Assembly: GCA_001600355.1 (NCBI GenBank)
Contig: BCJU01000001.1
Coordinates: forward strand, 3,617,178 to 3,681,177
Reading direction: 5' to 3'
Length of the DNA: 64,000 nucleotides
DNA from: Meira nashicola
Taxonomy: Eukaryota; Basidiomycota; Exobasidiomycetes; Exobasidiales; Brachybasidiaceae
Every line of letters starts with the position of its first letter. Position 1 is the first letter of the stretch. The notes beneath the pieces are model-generated. The model had not been told where the DNA came from, searched no databases, and saw only the letters and a program-made list of their open reading frames with translations. The position numbers and the translations under genes were made by a program. Positions 9,457 to 20,089 of this stretch are shown here, in pieces.

Positions 9457-12002
9457 TGTTATACTGATTCTGAAATATGTTTTGCCATTGAAAATCCTCT
9501 AAATTCTTATTCTATATCATTTGATGATGATGTGTAAGAAGGTGGAGTTAATTGTTGCAATTAATTTTTTACCAGTGCAACCTCATTAATACTCTTCCCG
9601 CACAGGATTTTCCGGGGTCTACATGTGCGTCATTTAAAAAACTGCTTGGCGCCACGCGGACTGAAAGAAGAAAAAAAGAAGCCGTGTTTGCGCTAAAAGC
9701 GGCGGTATCACGGCGACAATCTATAGGTACATTGATCTTCGATGCTAAATATAAACTCTATTCTATGCATCAATGTTTGAGAATGACTTAATTTTATGGA
9801 CTTCTGGCCATGTGATGTACTTTTATGATGATTGCAAACCATTATTATAGTTATCATTGGCATATGTAAGCATAAATCGTGCAATCTAACAAAGTTAATG
9901 ATTCTCAGCAGGATAACCGAGGGATATGCAAGGGCGAGTTGTATAGGTATCCTCTTTTAGTCTCTAGTGCAATGCGATGCACTGCACTCACACACACAAG
10001 CAAGCATTGCTATCGTGGTTAATAACATAGCACACAGTATTACAATCTGAGAAAAGCATCGACTTATCTTGCTTTACCTTTACGCAAGGTTCTTTATGCA
10101 TTGTTGATCCATATCCTCTCCTGCATTAAACATAGAATCTTTGTAATTTGACACAAGCGTCATCTATAGATCTTAGTCAGAGGACAGATTTCGCACATCT
10201 GAGTGAAGCACCAAGCTTTTGCTACACCAATTGTCCTCTATCTAAACCCCGTCGTAAGGATCGGCGAGATCTGCAAATTATTTTCATAATGCGCAATGGA
10301 GAGACCCTTACAAAACGATTCTATAAAAGAAAAGAAAAAAGCGATAAAGCTCCAAAGGCCGAAGCGAACGATTTGATCTCGATAGAATGACATTTGACAT
10401 TTAACGTCATCAGTAATGTCTTTTTGCGCACTTTGCTTTTCAAACAAACATTCTTCGAAGCGGGTACATGTATGTATGTATGTATTCAATGGCTACCAGT
10501 AATAGATCGGTGTACATACATATGTACCTGTTTCGAAAAACGAAAATAAATAAAAGAGGTGTGCAATCGATTAACCACGCTAAAATATGCAGGTTTTTTG
10601 TTCTTTATTCAAACGCAATGCCGATTTATAAAATGCACTATCAAACGCAAATGGTACACGGCATGTTTGTTATACGCTACGTGATTGCACACAGTATTTT
10701 TGCATTAAGGTCCAAGCGAGCTCTTAATCCTACATTCATTATCAATCAGACCTTTTCATTTGTATTAAGTTCAGAAATCGGATCTTCTATTATTTATTCT
10801 ACGAGCGGGAAAGTTGAGAACAGACTCTTAAATATGAAAATCTTTAAAAAAAAAAGAATTGCTCGGCGTACGATCTTCGGCTGTGAATTCTTTCGACAGG
10901 GACCAAGCCGCTAAATATTTTTTTGAGAAACTTTTCAAAGCACTGTTTAAAAGCCCTCTCCACGACCTTGTACGCGTTTTCTTAATTTATTTGTATAGTA
11001 CTATTCTCATATATGCAACATGCTTTCAAGGCGAAAAACCTGTCAGAAGAACTTTCCATGCCGTCGTGTCTGAGTAGTTTTAATGCCCGCGCGGCTAAAC
11101 ATGAGTCTAATTAGTTGTATGTGTGTGTGCATAGGGGAAAATTGACTGTCATTCTTCGAGCCCTTTTTGCTTATTTGATCAAAGCATACGTGACGAATTC
11201 AGTCTGCATGTTAACAGTTCACTTCGCCCCTCCGCGCATCACTTATTTTAGCTTAGCCGTTCAATCAGCTGTGTTTCGCCTCAAAATTTTATTCTTTTGT
11301 GTGTTTGTACGTACACAATTGTATGCACACGCACGCACGCACGCCTAAAGGCTTACCTATACTATAGTACAGTATTGCACCAAATTCCATTCCATTTTTA
11401 TCACAGCGGATCGGAAACAAGTAGCAAGTCTTTTGTTTTATTGACGTCAATTTTGACTTCTCTTTGATCATTCCGATTACCTCCAACGCGAAAGTAAAAG
11501 AAAAGTTCCATCACCTTCTTCCTTCATTTCGACATCCCATTGCTCGAAGTGAAATTAAGGAGAGCGATCGATGTATAACTAAAAGGGGTTTAGAGAACGT
11601 TTCAAGGATTAAAAAAAAAGGTCGTCACTTCGCGGAACGCAATCGAACAACAAAAAGGGGATAATTTTATCTTTACACCTCTGTGTCAGCCTCGTCTTTG
11701 GTTAGCGCTGGCCGCATTCTTGCATTGTGATCCCAATTTGGCTCGATTGTCACACATTCTTTCATTTCTCCTCACGTCTTCAATTGGATCTTCCTTTTGT
11801 TCAATTTGTTCTTCTTTTGAATCGGCATCCACGCAACTGATGGTGTATACTCTCTCGAATTGCAAAACTATATTCAACACATTTACTCACTTCTCGCTTC
11901 CGCTCGCATCATTTTATTAGCAATTGCTTTTTGATATTTTCACAATCAGAGTAGATCCTTCAATTTTATTCAAACACGAATTCTAGATAAAGCCGATTGG
12001 AC
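9457..12002. other. 2.5-kb gene-poor spacer upstream of the RhoGEF gene
   Basis: AT-rich DNA with no gene I can support. It carries TGTA repeats at about 10466-10485, a GCAC run at about 11326-11344, and a short inverted repeat AGTGCA-(6 nt)-TGCACT at 9966-9983. The pyrimidine-rich tract at about 11690-11830 is the likely transcription-start region of the gene at 12003. The 148-codon frame at 10468 begins inside the simple repeat and looks non-coding. Confidence 0.5.
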
Positions 12003-15000
12003 ATGTCCGTAGTCATGACAAGTGCAGGTAGCTCGAACGGTATGGGAGGGACATCCTCCCTTGCCAGTTCAAGTAGTCGATACGGACGACCAAGTTATGA
12101 ATTGCACGATGGACCTTCGCCAAACGGAACATCCATGAACGGAGGAATGGCTGGAGAAGACGATATTGCTGCACAAGAAAAAGCCAAGAAAGCCAACCCT
12201 CTCGTTGATTTGATCGAAACGGAAACAGCATATGTATCTGAATTGGGAAAGATTATCAAAAAGGTAGCAAGTGCATGGAGCAGGTCCAACTTTCCTCCGG
12301 CTGAATTAGACACAATGTTTCGCAACGTGGAATCCATCTACCGAATCAACAGATCTTTCCTTAAATCACTTAAAGAGATTGGTCCAAATCCTTCTTCTCC
12401 GCGAGCTTTAGGCGATCTATTGATGCGTTGGGTTGACGATATGGAATCACCTTATCAACGGTATTGCGATAATTATTTCACAGACTTCGATAGCTGGCCA
12501 ACTGTACAAGGGAATACAAAGTTGCCCAGTTTACTGGAGGCTGCTTCTGAAGCTGTTCATGCTGATGGAACACCTGTCATTTATTCTGACAAAAAGCGTA
12601 AGCCAGGACAGGTTTGGACTTTGGATCAATTGTTCGGATTGCCACAAACTCGATTGAAGTACTACAAGAAGCTCTATTCACGCCTTTTGAAAAGCACGCA
12701 AGAAGGCAGAAGCGACCATCGATTGTTAGTCGGAGCAAATGAACGATTAGATGATCTATTAGAACGATCTAAAAATCGAATCTCCATGTCAATTCTTGAT
12801 GACGGACCCATTCCGGGAGCGCACAGACAAAGCGGTGGTAGCTCCGTGGATGCGGATACTACTGGAAATACAAGAGAAAGCACTGATCAGAATAGGATTT
12901 CATCATCAACTTCCATGTCAGGACCAGATTCGCGGTCCACAGGTCCCTCTTCTATAATACGAGAAGAAATTAAGCCGTCTTTCTCATCCATTGTACATTC
13001 AAGCCACCAAGAATCTGTTCAGCCTACAATCATTGCGCCAATAGACCAACCTCGAATTCAAACGTCTTCCTCTACATCTTCTCGTGCTACATCTTCTGCA
13101 TCTTTAGAAGATCTAGAGGTCAGACTGGATACTTCAAGGACATTGGATATCTTTACGATGAAGCCAAAGAAATGTCAATTACGAATGAATCCTCCGGGAA
13201 TACCCTTCAAGAGAGAGTTGCGCAAAGCCGCTGATGTCGTGATTTATTTCACGCCTACCAGTACAGGTCAAGAAATTGTTTTAAGAAGGGCTCATTTGTT
13301 CCTTTTGACGGATTTATTTCTCCTTTGCGAACGCATGTCGCCTAGCGAAAGAGCGCAGAGGCCAAATGATCCAGCGGATATGTGGCTATTATATCCTCCC
13401 TTGGCAGGAAAGCATTTGAGAGTAGTGGAAGATGGCAATCAACCAAACGCATTTACGCTAATGATTCTGAAAAAGGAAAGATTAATTGTCAATACCGAAT
13501 CTAGAGAAGCAAAGGAGGATTGGATAAGGCAATTGGAAGATTGTCAAAAGTTTGGCGCTAGTATGGGATTGAAAGTTAAGACGGACGCAATCGCTGCAAA
13601 TTCCTCCAACCTTACTCCCGCTTTGACATCGCCAAACTCAGTACAACAACTCAATGGGATTAATGGTGTGTCACCGGCTATTTCTGTCACCAGATCGCCC
13701 ACTACTGATCACGATTCTCCAATGACTGCAAGGGCAAGTGGTGAAGAAAATACGCTTATCAGAGACGTTACTAAGATGCTAGATGGAAACCAAATGTTTT
13801 CACCTCATGATTCAATTGCTTCAAGTTTAGATCGCGGTAATTCATTCAATTCTTTCGTCAAACCATTTAAAGAGCGATCTCAATCTCCTGGTTCAGAGCG
13901 TATTTTGCCTTCGACATCAAGTCCCGCGCTTTCATCGGCATTCTCACGCTCTCCAGAGCCTATGAGTAGACCTTCGCCTCCTCCATTAATTCCTACTTCA
14001 AGTCAACAAGGAATGCAACCTGGAATGATTGCTTCCCACTCCATGACTGGTCTTGCATCACCTCCAAATGCCTTGTCTCCTAGACCGATAATGAATGGTA
14101 GACCCCCCTTTCCCCCTAATCCAAATGCAGCTCCGCCGATGCCCAATGTGCCTCCTCCACCTCATTTGATCAACAATTCAAACGGTAATTGGAATGCTAG
14201 ACCGCCTCAATCTCGTCCATCACCACCACAAAATCCCCAATCTGGTCCCGGTATGTATGGAGTTCGTCCTATGAACCCTCAGATGCCATTCGGCCAACCA
14301 AACGGTCCGAACGGTATGTTTGGAAAGCCGATGCCGCCTCGACCAGGACAATTTGTTCCACAAGGAGGACCTTTGGGAATGGGACGTCCACAAATGCCAG
14401 GCAGACCGCTAAATTTCCAACAAAGGGATATGTCAAGAAGACCGTCAGCACCTGATCTTCATGATCAAAATCAAAGGGGACCCCAAGGTCCACGCAGATC
14501 TAGTGGAGATGGTAGACCGACAATGCGTACACGATCCGCTTCTAGTTCAGCATCTGGACCGCCCAAGCTGCCATCTGATTTCTTAAAGAACACGGCAAGA
14601 AATGCGAGCACAGATCAAGAATACAGTCCACCATCGAGTCCAACAAAACCTAAAGGACCAAAATCGTCCACTGTGGCAGCACAAATGCGATGCAGATTAT
14701 ACCTGAAACAAAGTCACGCTCAATGGAAAGCATTGGGAAATGCACGTCTGAAGTTGTATCACATTTTACCCGAGGATATCAAACAGTTGGTCGTCGAAAA
14801 TGACAAGAAGCCAACGCCTTTGATCTCAAGCATCATTTTGCCAGACGGCGTTGAACGAGTTGGAAAGGTGGGCGTTGCAGTGGAATTGAGTGATAACGGT
14901 AGCCGGACAGGAATCATCTACATGCTTCATTTGCGATCTGAAGAATCTGCGTTTGCTCTCTTTGGACAATTATTAGAAGGTTCAGATCGAACCGTGATGG

Positions 15001-15023
15001 GTTCAGAGCGTGATGCTTTGTGA
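12003..15023 (+). CDS. Rho guanine-nucleotide exchange factor (DH-PH) with Pro-rich linker and C-terminal extra domain
   Basis: The 1006-residue protein is predicted to activate a Rho-family GTPase (Cdc42, Rho1 or Rac) in polarity or cytokinesis; the target is unknown. The DH domain spans about 65-260 and starts with the typical NPLVDLIETETAYVSELGKI helix, continuing with PYQRYCDNYF. After a Ser-rich spacer, a PH-like domain covers about 385-520 (FKRELRKAADVVIYF to WIRQLEDCQKFG). Residues about 600-880 are disordered and rich in Pro, Asn and Met, suggesting SH3 or profilin binding. The last about 120 residues form a compact conserved segment starting MRCRLYLKQSHAQWKALGNA, resembling a RanBD/PH-like fold. 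The longest frame starts at TTG (11997); the first ATG is 12003. The gene is intronless. Confidence 0.88.
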   Translation: MSVVMTSAGSSNGMGGTSSLASSSSRYGRPSYELHDGPSPNGTSMNGGMAGEDDIAAQEKAKKANPLVDLIETETAYVSELGKIIKKVASAWSRSNFPPAELDTMFRNVESIYRINRSFLKSLKEIGPNPSSPRALGDLLMRWVDDMESPYQRYCDNYFTDFDSWPTVQGNTKLPSLLEAASEAVHADGTPVIYSDKKRKPGQVWTLDQLFGLPQTRLKYYKKLYSRLLKSTQEGRSDHRLLVGANERLDDLLERSKNRISMSILDDGPIPGAHRQSGGSSVDADTTGNTRESTDQNRISSSTSMSGPDSRSTGPSSIIREEIKPSFSSIVHSSHQESVQPTIIAPIDQPRIQTSSSTSSRATSSASLEDLEVRLDTSRTLDIFTMKPKKCQLRMNPPGIPFKRELRKAADVVIYFTPTSTGQEIVLRRAHLFLLTDLFLLCERMSPSERAQRPNDPADMWLLYPPLAGKHLRVVEDGNQPNAFTLMILKKERLIVNTESREAKEDWIRQLEDCQKFGASMGLKVKTDAIAANSSNLTPALTSPNSVQQLNGINGVSPAISVTRSPTTDHDSPMTARASGEENTLIRDVTKMLDGNQMFSPHDSIASSLDRGNSFNSFVKPFKERSQSPGSERILPSTSSPALSSAFSRSPEPMSRPSPPPLIPTSSQQGMQPGMIASHSMTGLASPPNALSPRPIMNGRPPFPPNPNAAPPMPNVPPPPHLINNSNGNWNARPPQSRPSPPQNPQSGPGMYGVRPMNPQMPFGQPNGPNGMFGKPMPPRPGQFVPQGGPLGMGRPQMPGRPLNFQQRDMSRRPSAPDLHDQNQRGPQGPRRSSGDGRPTMRTRSASSSASGPPKLPSDFLKNTARNASTDQEYSPPSSPTKPKGPKSSTVAAQMRCRLYLKQSHAQWKALGNARLKLYHILPEDIKQLVVENDKKPTPLISSIILPDGVERVGKVGVAVELSDNGSRTGIIYMLHLRSEESAFALFGQLLEGSDRTVMGSERDAL

Positions 15024-15402
15024 ACGTTTTTTCCCATTTAAAAAATAAAATAAAAGCAAGACAGATGAGAAGTTTGCGTTCTTTTCCCAGCTTCATCTGT
15101 TCGTCTGCTCTAACCGTTTCCTTTGTTTTCATATTGTTCTAATTGCTGTTTATCATAATACAGTTGTTCTTTGATATTATCATCATAATCACCATCATCA
15201 ATATTATATCATCTTAATGAGACTTATAATGCTGGGTTTTGCGAGAATGAAAACATGAAGATTTTAAAAAGAACCTTTCTAGCCTTCTCTTTCATTTTTT
15301 CTTATCGATAATTAAGATCTCAAAGGAGGCATTCAAACAAGGCCCGCAAGCACGATATTTGATCGAATCTGTATAAATTGATGAATATTTCTACTGAACA
15401 AA
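15024..15402. other. convergent spacer between the RhoGEF and NDUFB9 genes
   Basis: AT-rich 3' flanks of two convergent genes with ATC/ATT-rich stretches near 15180-15215. No gene seen. Confidence 0.5.
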
Positions 15403-16089
15403 TCAATGTCCGCCATGTAGTGCTGCATCTTTTTCTGCATTTGTGAACATGCGTGGCTGTTTGAAGTGAAAGGAAAGAATGTCAATATTTTCAACGTCAA
15501 ATAGGAGAACAGATCGATAAATGAATACATACCGGAATGTTGCGCTCCCTAAATCGTTGTAACGGAAGTGGAAAGAGAAGGAGAGAAGATATGTGTTAAC
15601 AAAATATCTTTTTTTTTTTCGTGAAACCTTGAATGTATCATCAGGCATACGTACCATTTTGTTCCATCTTCTGCCTCTGGTGCTGTTTGGGTGAAGAGGG
15701 TGGTAGGATAGTAAGAGAAGTCAGTAAGAATGTTCGTGCCAGTCGATAAGAGCCAGCAGACAAAAGTCTATAATATCACAAGCTGCAAGCCTTCACTACT
15801 CTGAATAACACTCACGCTTGTATGGATCAGGATGACGACGATCAGTTAGTGCTTCTTCAGCTGCTTGTAAAACTTTTGCCAATTCACGTGGATTGGCGAT
15901 ATGACGATTACGTTCGAATTGCGTACGAATTTCGATTGCCCTATCACGCCAAACATCTCTTCTAATACACCAATCTAACTCATTACGTAAATAACGACGA
16001 TATAAAGATTGAACGTATGCTTTATGTGCTGCTGAGAAAGGTGTTGTTGGATTGGCAGTTGCCTGACGAAGTAGTGATGTTGCCTTCAT
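15403..16089 (-). CDS. NADH:ubiquinone oxidoreductase LYR subunit NDUFB9 (B22), four exons
   Basis: Joined from exons 16089-15816, 15682-15655 (28 nt), 15548-15533 (16 nt) and 15456-15403, giving 123 residues with frame kept at every junction. It is an accessory subunit of mitochondrial complex I in the LYR family. The protein begins MKATSLLRQ, then FSAAHKAYVQSLYRRYLRNE with the LYR motif, then WRDRAIEIRTQFERNRHIANP, and across the splice sites DPYKPPEAEDGTKWERNIPP; the tail is RMFTNAEKDAALHGGH. Donors are GTGAGT, GTACGT and GTATGT, and acceptors follow pyrimidine-rich AG. The introns are 133, 106 and 76 nt. The frame extends upstream to 16224 only through a TTG, so ATG 16089 was chosen. Two of four exons are micro-exons. 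Confidence 0.9.
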
Positions 16090-17200
16090 CTTTGTTTTGT
16101 GATTGTAAAGTGGTGTCGCAATTGGAAATGAATGAGTTAATGGAAGATCGATCGCCTTCTGATTCTTCCTAAACAGTCTCTTTCTTTGTTTTTCCAGCTT
16201 ATTGTAACCTGAAATTATAAACAAAGAGAAATGGCGATGAGATTATAAGCTATGATTGGTTACTCATTTCTGTGTAGCCATACATACACATTGCATATGG
16301 TACGGGTCTCACGCCCAGCTATAAGCATTTATTCGATAGATTAACAGCAAGCCTACAGTTTAGCGCGTTTACCTTTTCGATTCTTCTATTCCGGTGACTG
16401 CTTGAGCCAAACGTATCCTCGAAGCCCTACAGCCTTCAACGCGTACGCCTATGCTGCACCAAACAAGGATGTCAAGCACGTGATGTCATGCGTACTCTTT
16501 TAAATGATGACGGTGAACGAGTTGATATATGTTGAACTGAGAATACATAGATTTGTCAAGTACGAAATTCATCTGAAACCTCTTAAGAAGAAAAGAAAAG
16601 CTGTGCATTTCTGGATCATGTGTTTTTAACCTTCAAGGGATGTCATATTGGATATTAATCTTCAGCAGTAATCTATAGTTATTCTCTGAGCTCTCAATCT
16701 GCTATCTGCTCGCATTCTAAATAGCAAATTCTTCTTTTACGATTGGTGACATAGGAGGTAGAGAATCAGATGACACCACGGTGTAAAGATCCCTCGTCCC
16801 TTTCTTACTAATCAAATCTATAGAAATACAAAGAATTAGGTTTAAGTTCACTGCGCCGCCTTGTTAAGTAAGGGCTTTAGGCGAGCAATCAAATTGTATA
16901 CGCTTTACAGATTACAATATAGAAATCTTGTATTCGCATAGCCATCCGCAGCTGCAATTTTTGTATTGCTGCTAGACTATATAATATTTGCGCGTTTACT
17001 GCACATGAGCAGAGCCTTTCCTTTTTTTTGTCAATTAAGCGCGCGCATTCGAGTGGTTCTTCTCTCTGCCTAGTGCTTTCGCACATTGCCCAGGCGGAAA
17101 GTCGATTTGCTTAAACCAGTTGGTCTTCTTGGTTATTCATTCTCCTTTCCTTCACTACTCTTCACCTTTCTATCAAGCACAGAAGCGTCGTCAAGTCAAA
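16090..17200. promoter_or_regulatory. divergent intergenic region between NDUFB9 and RPS25
   Basis: This roughly 1.1-kb spacer serves two divergent genes. GC-rich motifs sit in AT-rich DNA: a TTTAGCGCG element near 16352, TACGCC near 16445 and GCGCGTTTA near 16990. A pyrimidine-rich tract at about 17125-17175 is the likely start region of the eS25 transcript. Confidence 0.5.
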
Positions 17201-17684
17201 ATGCCCCCAAAGAAGTCCGCAATTGTGAGTATAGATGATGATAATGGAAAGTATTGTGAATTGCAACGGAAATACTGACAAAAATTGAACCCCTTCCCTT
17301 CTTCTTTCCCGACAATCTTTCATCCTTTCACGCTTTCCATCTTTTCGCATCCCATTCGACTCTATCGCCAATCTACGATCACTATCTCACAATCAACAGG
17401 CCGCTGCTGCCAAAGCTGGTGGTGCTAAGAAAAAGAAGTGGAGCAAGGGAAAGGTTAAGGACAAGGCCCAAAACATGGTTGTCTTGGATCAACCTATGTA
17501 CGACCGAATTTTGAAAGAAGTTCCAACTTTCAAGATCATCTCTCAATCTACTTTGATCGATCGTCTTAAGATTAACGGATCTTTGGCTCGTGTTGCTATC
17601 CGTCACTTGGAACGTGATGGATCTATCAAGCGTGTTATCCACCACAACGGTCAATTGATCTACACCCGTACCGGATCTGATTAA
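17201..17684 (+). CDS. RPS25: 40S ribosomal protein S25 (eS25), two exons
   Basis: Exons 17201-17224 and 17400-17684 join to encode 102 residues, MPPKKSAI followed by [20 protein letters not shown]. eS25 lies in the 40S head and is required for IRES-driven initiation in other eukaryotes. The conserved winged-helix core is clear: [20 protein letters not shown], then [20 protein letters not shown] and the C-terminal [11 protein letters not shown]. The intron is 175 nt, begins GTGAGT and ends CAACAG in phase 0. An early intron next to the start codon is typical for ribosomal protein genes. The intron contains a weak box C/D-like pattern, noted separately. Confidence 0.96.
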
Positions 17685-18023
17685 GCGATTTGAAATCAAC
17701 ATCCCCAATACAACATACATGACTCAAAAAATATCGTTTGAAGGTTCGCCATCATTCATATATGCGCACGCACACGGCACATTGTATTACATGATCTGCA
17801 CAGCAGATTTGTGTCTCTTTTCGAAATAGGATTCACAATTATCTGCCTTTTAACAATAAGGAAAGAGTGAAAGTGGATGAATTCGGGCGTATTCATGGTT
17901 ACCTGATTGCATTGCGACTCTATGAAGAAATGCAGTTAGAGGGGGTATACTATGCCATTAAGATGATTATGTGAAGTTGAGAGAGTAATGAGTGGTGTTG
18001 TACAAAGCGATGGGGTGTGTGAA
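17685..18023. other. convergent spacer between RPS25 and the DUF1640 gene
   Basis: The 3' flanks of two convergent genes; no gene or repeat recognised. Confidence 0.5.
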
Positions 18024-19541
18024 TTAGACATAGCGATTTCCATGTTCGTCATCGTATGTGGCAACCAGTCCAAGCTCTTCCGGAGTCTTTGATTTGATCT
18101 CAGGTTGTTCTTTACCTGCTTGTCCTGCTTTTCCATTTCGATCATTTGCCTCTACTTCATCTCTTGTCAAATAATCTGCAGCTGCAAGTGTGGCGATCAA
18201 GATGACGATGCAACCAAAGAAGATTGTTAGAGCACGTCTTGTTGCATCCCATTTGATGCTCTGTTCAATTTCTGTTTTCAAATCACTGATACTAATGGTA
18301 AATCGATTATTGAGATCTTGAATTTCTTGATCCAAAGTATTTTGTTCCTCTTTTGCCTCACTTTTGCGATTATTCATATCCACTTGAATATCATGCTTCA
18401 TACTTGCAACATCTTCTCGCATTCTTTGATTCAAGCTATCAACTTCTCGTTGTAATAAAGTGACCATACTACGTAAAGCAGCCGCATCATTCCTTGCACG
18501 AACTTGTAATTCCGTTCGAAGTTCAGCCAGAGCAGCAGTGAAGAGATATGCTTGATTCTCTCCTTCGGTTTTATTCATATGACTATCGACTACCTCTTGA
18601 CCGCGTGTAACCAAAGATTGATGCAAAGATTCCATGATTGCTTCTGCTGGATCATGTCGTTTATTAGCAGAAAGCGCAGTTTCGGCTTGATTGGGTGGAG
18701 TACCTTCCTTAGGCTCTACTCTGTAAGCTGTCATAAAACCGGCTTCTTGCAAACGTTTGATGAAAGCATGTGTGTTAAAAGGGTATAGGAATAAATGTCT
18801 TGGAGGTTTCTCGTTAGATTCTGCAGAACTTTCGGTCATCGCAGGTGGACCGCCTGAACCTCCATCGTCCTGTGTATCCTGTGAACCAGAAGAATTTTGC
18901 CTGTTTAATGCATTGTTTGCCGGAGGAAAGAATCCTTGAGATTGTCCCGTTCTCGTATGATTGCCATTAGATGATATTATTACGCCTTCTGCCAGATTTA
19001 TCTGTTCATTCTTTTCAGATGATTGCGTAGGATTACTCGGAATCTCTTCTGGTTGAATTGGGCTTTCTTTGGATGTTGCTGATCCATTCGCTTTTGGAGA
19101 AGATGTCGGGTTATCTGGATTAACGGCTTCTTTTCGGAACATTTTCTGTGCCCCTCCTTCCAACTTTGGTGTTGGACTGTCTACTTTTGGTGAATCGCTG
19201 CCGGACTTCCCTTCTTCGCTCCCTTTTGGTTGCTGTTTAGGTATTGCAGATGGAGGTGGACTGACTGACTTCCCTCTCGCTGAAGCAGCATACGCTCTGA
19301 CTGCAGCCGAAGTATCGGCAGAAGAAGATGATGAGGTAGTGGAAGAGGATGTAGACGTTTGAGATGAAGCTGAAACATCATTTTTTGCATTATTTGTTCC
19401 TTGTCGACCTTTACTGTTTGCATATATTGCACATGTTGTCGATATCCTCCTTGCTCTAGCGTAAACGTATGACTGTTCTCCAATTTGATGGGATATATAT
19501 GACTGCTTACTAGCAGCTCGAAGTAAGTTCCTACTTATCAT
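18024..19541 (-). CDS. mitochondrial coiled-coil membrane protein, DUF1640 (CCDC90/MCUR1, Fmp32/Put7-like)
   Basis: The 505-residue protein has a basic, Arg/Ser-rich N-terminus (MISRNLLRAASKQSYIS, then RARRISTTCA) that looks like a mitochondrial presequence. A long disordered Ser/Pro region (about 45-240) follows, and then the conserved part: HLFLYPFNTHAFIKRLQEAG at about 250-270, a coiled coil of roughly 150 residues (VTLLQREVDSLNQRMREDV and onward), and one transmembrane helix near the C-terminus (ALTIFFGCIVILIATLAAA). This order is that of DUF1640 inner-membrane proteins, linked in animals to the calcium uniporter (MCUR1) and in yeast to proline metabolism (Put6/Put7); which role holds here is unknown. 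The start is ATG 19541 and the gene is intronless. Confidence 0.88.
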   Translation of the reverse strand: MISRNLLRAASKQSYISHQIGEQSYVYARARRISTTCAIYANSKGRQGTNNAKNDVSASSQTSTSSSTTSSSSSADTSAAVRAYAASARGKSVSPPPSAIPKQQPKGSEEGKSGSDSPKVDSPTPKLEGGAQKMFRKEAVNPDNPTSSPKANGSATSKESPIQPEEIPSNPTQSSEKNEQINLAEGVIISSNGNHTRTGQSQGFFPPANNALNRQNSSGSQDTQDDGGSGGPPAMTESSAESNEKPPRHLFLYPFNTHAFIKRLQEAGFMTAYRVEPKEGTPPNQAETALSANKRHDPAEAIMESLHQSLVTRGQEVVDSHMNKTEGENQAYLFTAALAELRTELQVRARNDAAALRSMVTLLQREVDSLNQRMREDVASMKHDIQVDMNNRKSEAKEEQNTLDQEIQDLNNRFTISISDLKTEIEQSIKWDATRRALTIFFGCIVILIATLAAADYLTRDEVEANDRNGKAGQAGKEQPEIKSKTPEELGLVATYDDEHGNRYV

Positions 19542-20089
19542 AACGACGTCGAATATGTATAAAGAATGGTGTTGAACTTGGTGGAGAGATGAAGCATGCT
19601 TTTAAACGCGTATTCTCAAAAAAAAGTGTTGGGCTTCAAAGTTAACATTGGCGGCTTTAGCGCCAAGCCTATGATAGGGTCGCGTGTTATATTACCATCC
19701 TTGATTGTGATTCATGTAGCATTAATTCAAAGCAACGTAATCAGGACAATAATTGACAAATGTGAAATTGGAATGAGAATTAAATCAATGTTGAGAAGCA
19801 ACTGAAATTATGGCAGTAGAACAGACAAATGAGCCGCTTTAGCTGAACCTGAGAGCATTTCGTCTTTAATCAGGCAGAGTTGTCGGGTTTTAGAGCATGA
19901 GCTATGAAACATGTCAAGGTCGCAACATTTATTCTAATGTGAAAGCTGGTATCGAGCTACACTCTCGCCATAAAGATGCTAAAGGCAAAAACTGCAGTCA
20001 TTGTATGCGAGATTCTATATGCTTGACATGTGCGAAGGTTGAAATTGTACAAATAAGATGAAAAGAATGCGTTTCAATTTCAATCACTT
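19542..20089. other. spacer between the DUF1640 gene and the small ER protein gene
   Basis: AT-rich spacer upstream of the minus-strand DUF1640 gene and downstream of the next minus-strand gene. An AAACGCG motif lies near 19604 and a GGCGGCTTTAGCGCC element near 19650. No gene seen. Confidence 0.5.

Noticed and set aside
9966..9983. Short perfect inverted repeat AGTGCA-(6 nt)-TGCACT
   Set aside because: Six-base arms are expected by chance in 64 kb; no context suggests a function.
10468..10914. 148-codon plus-strand frame
   Set aside because: It begins inside a TGTA simple repeat, has no recognisable domain, and its composition matches AT-rich spacer DNA.
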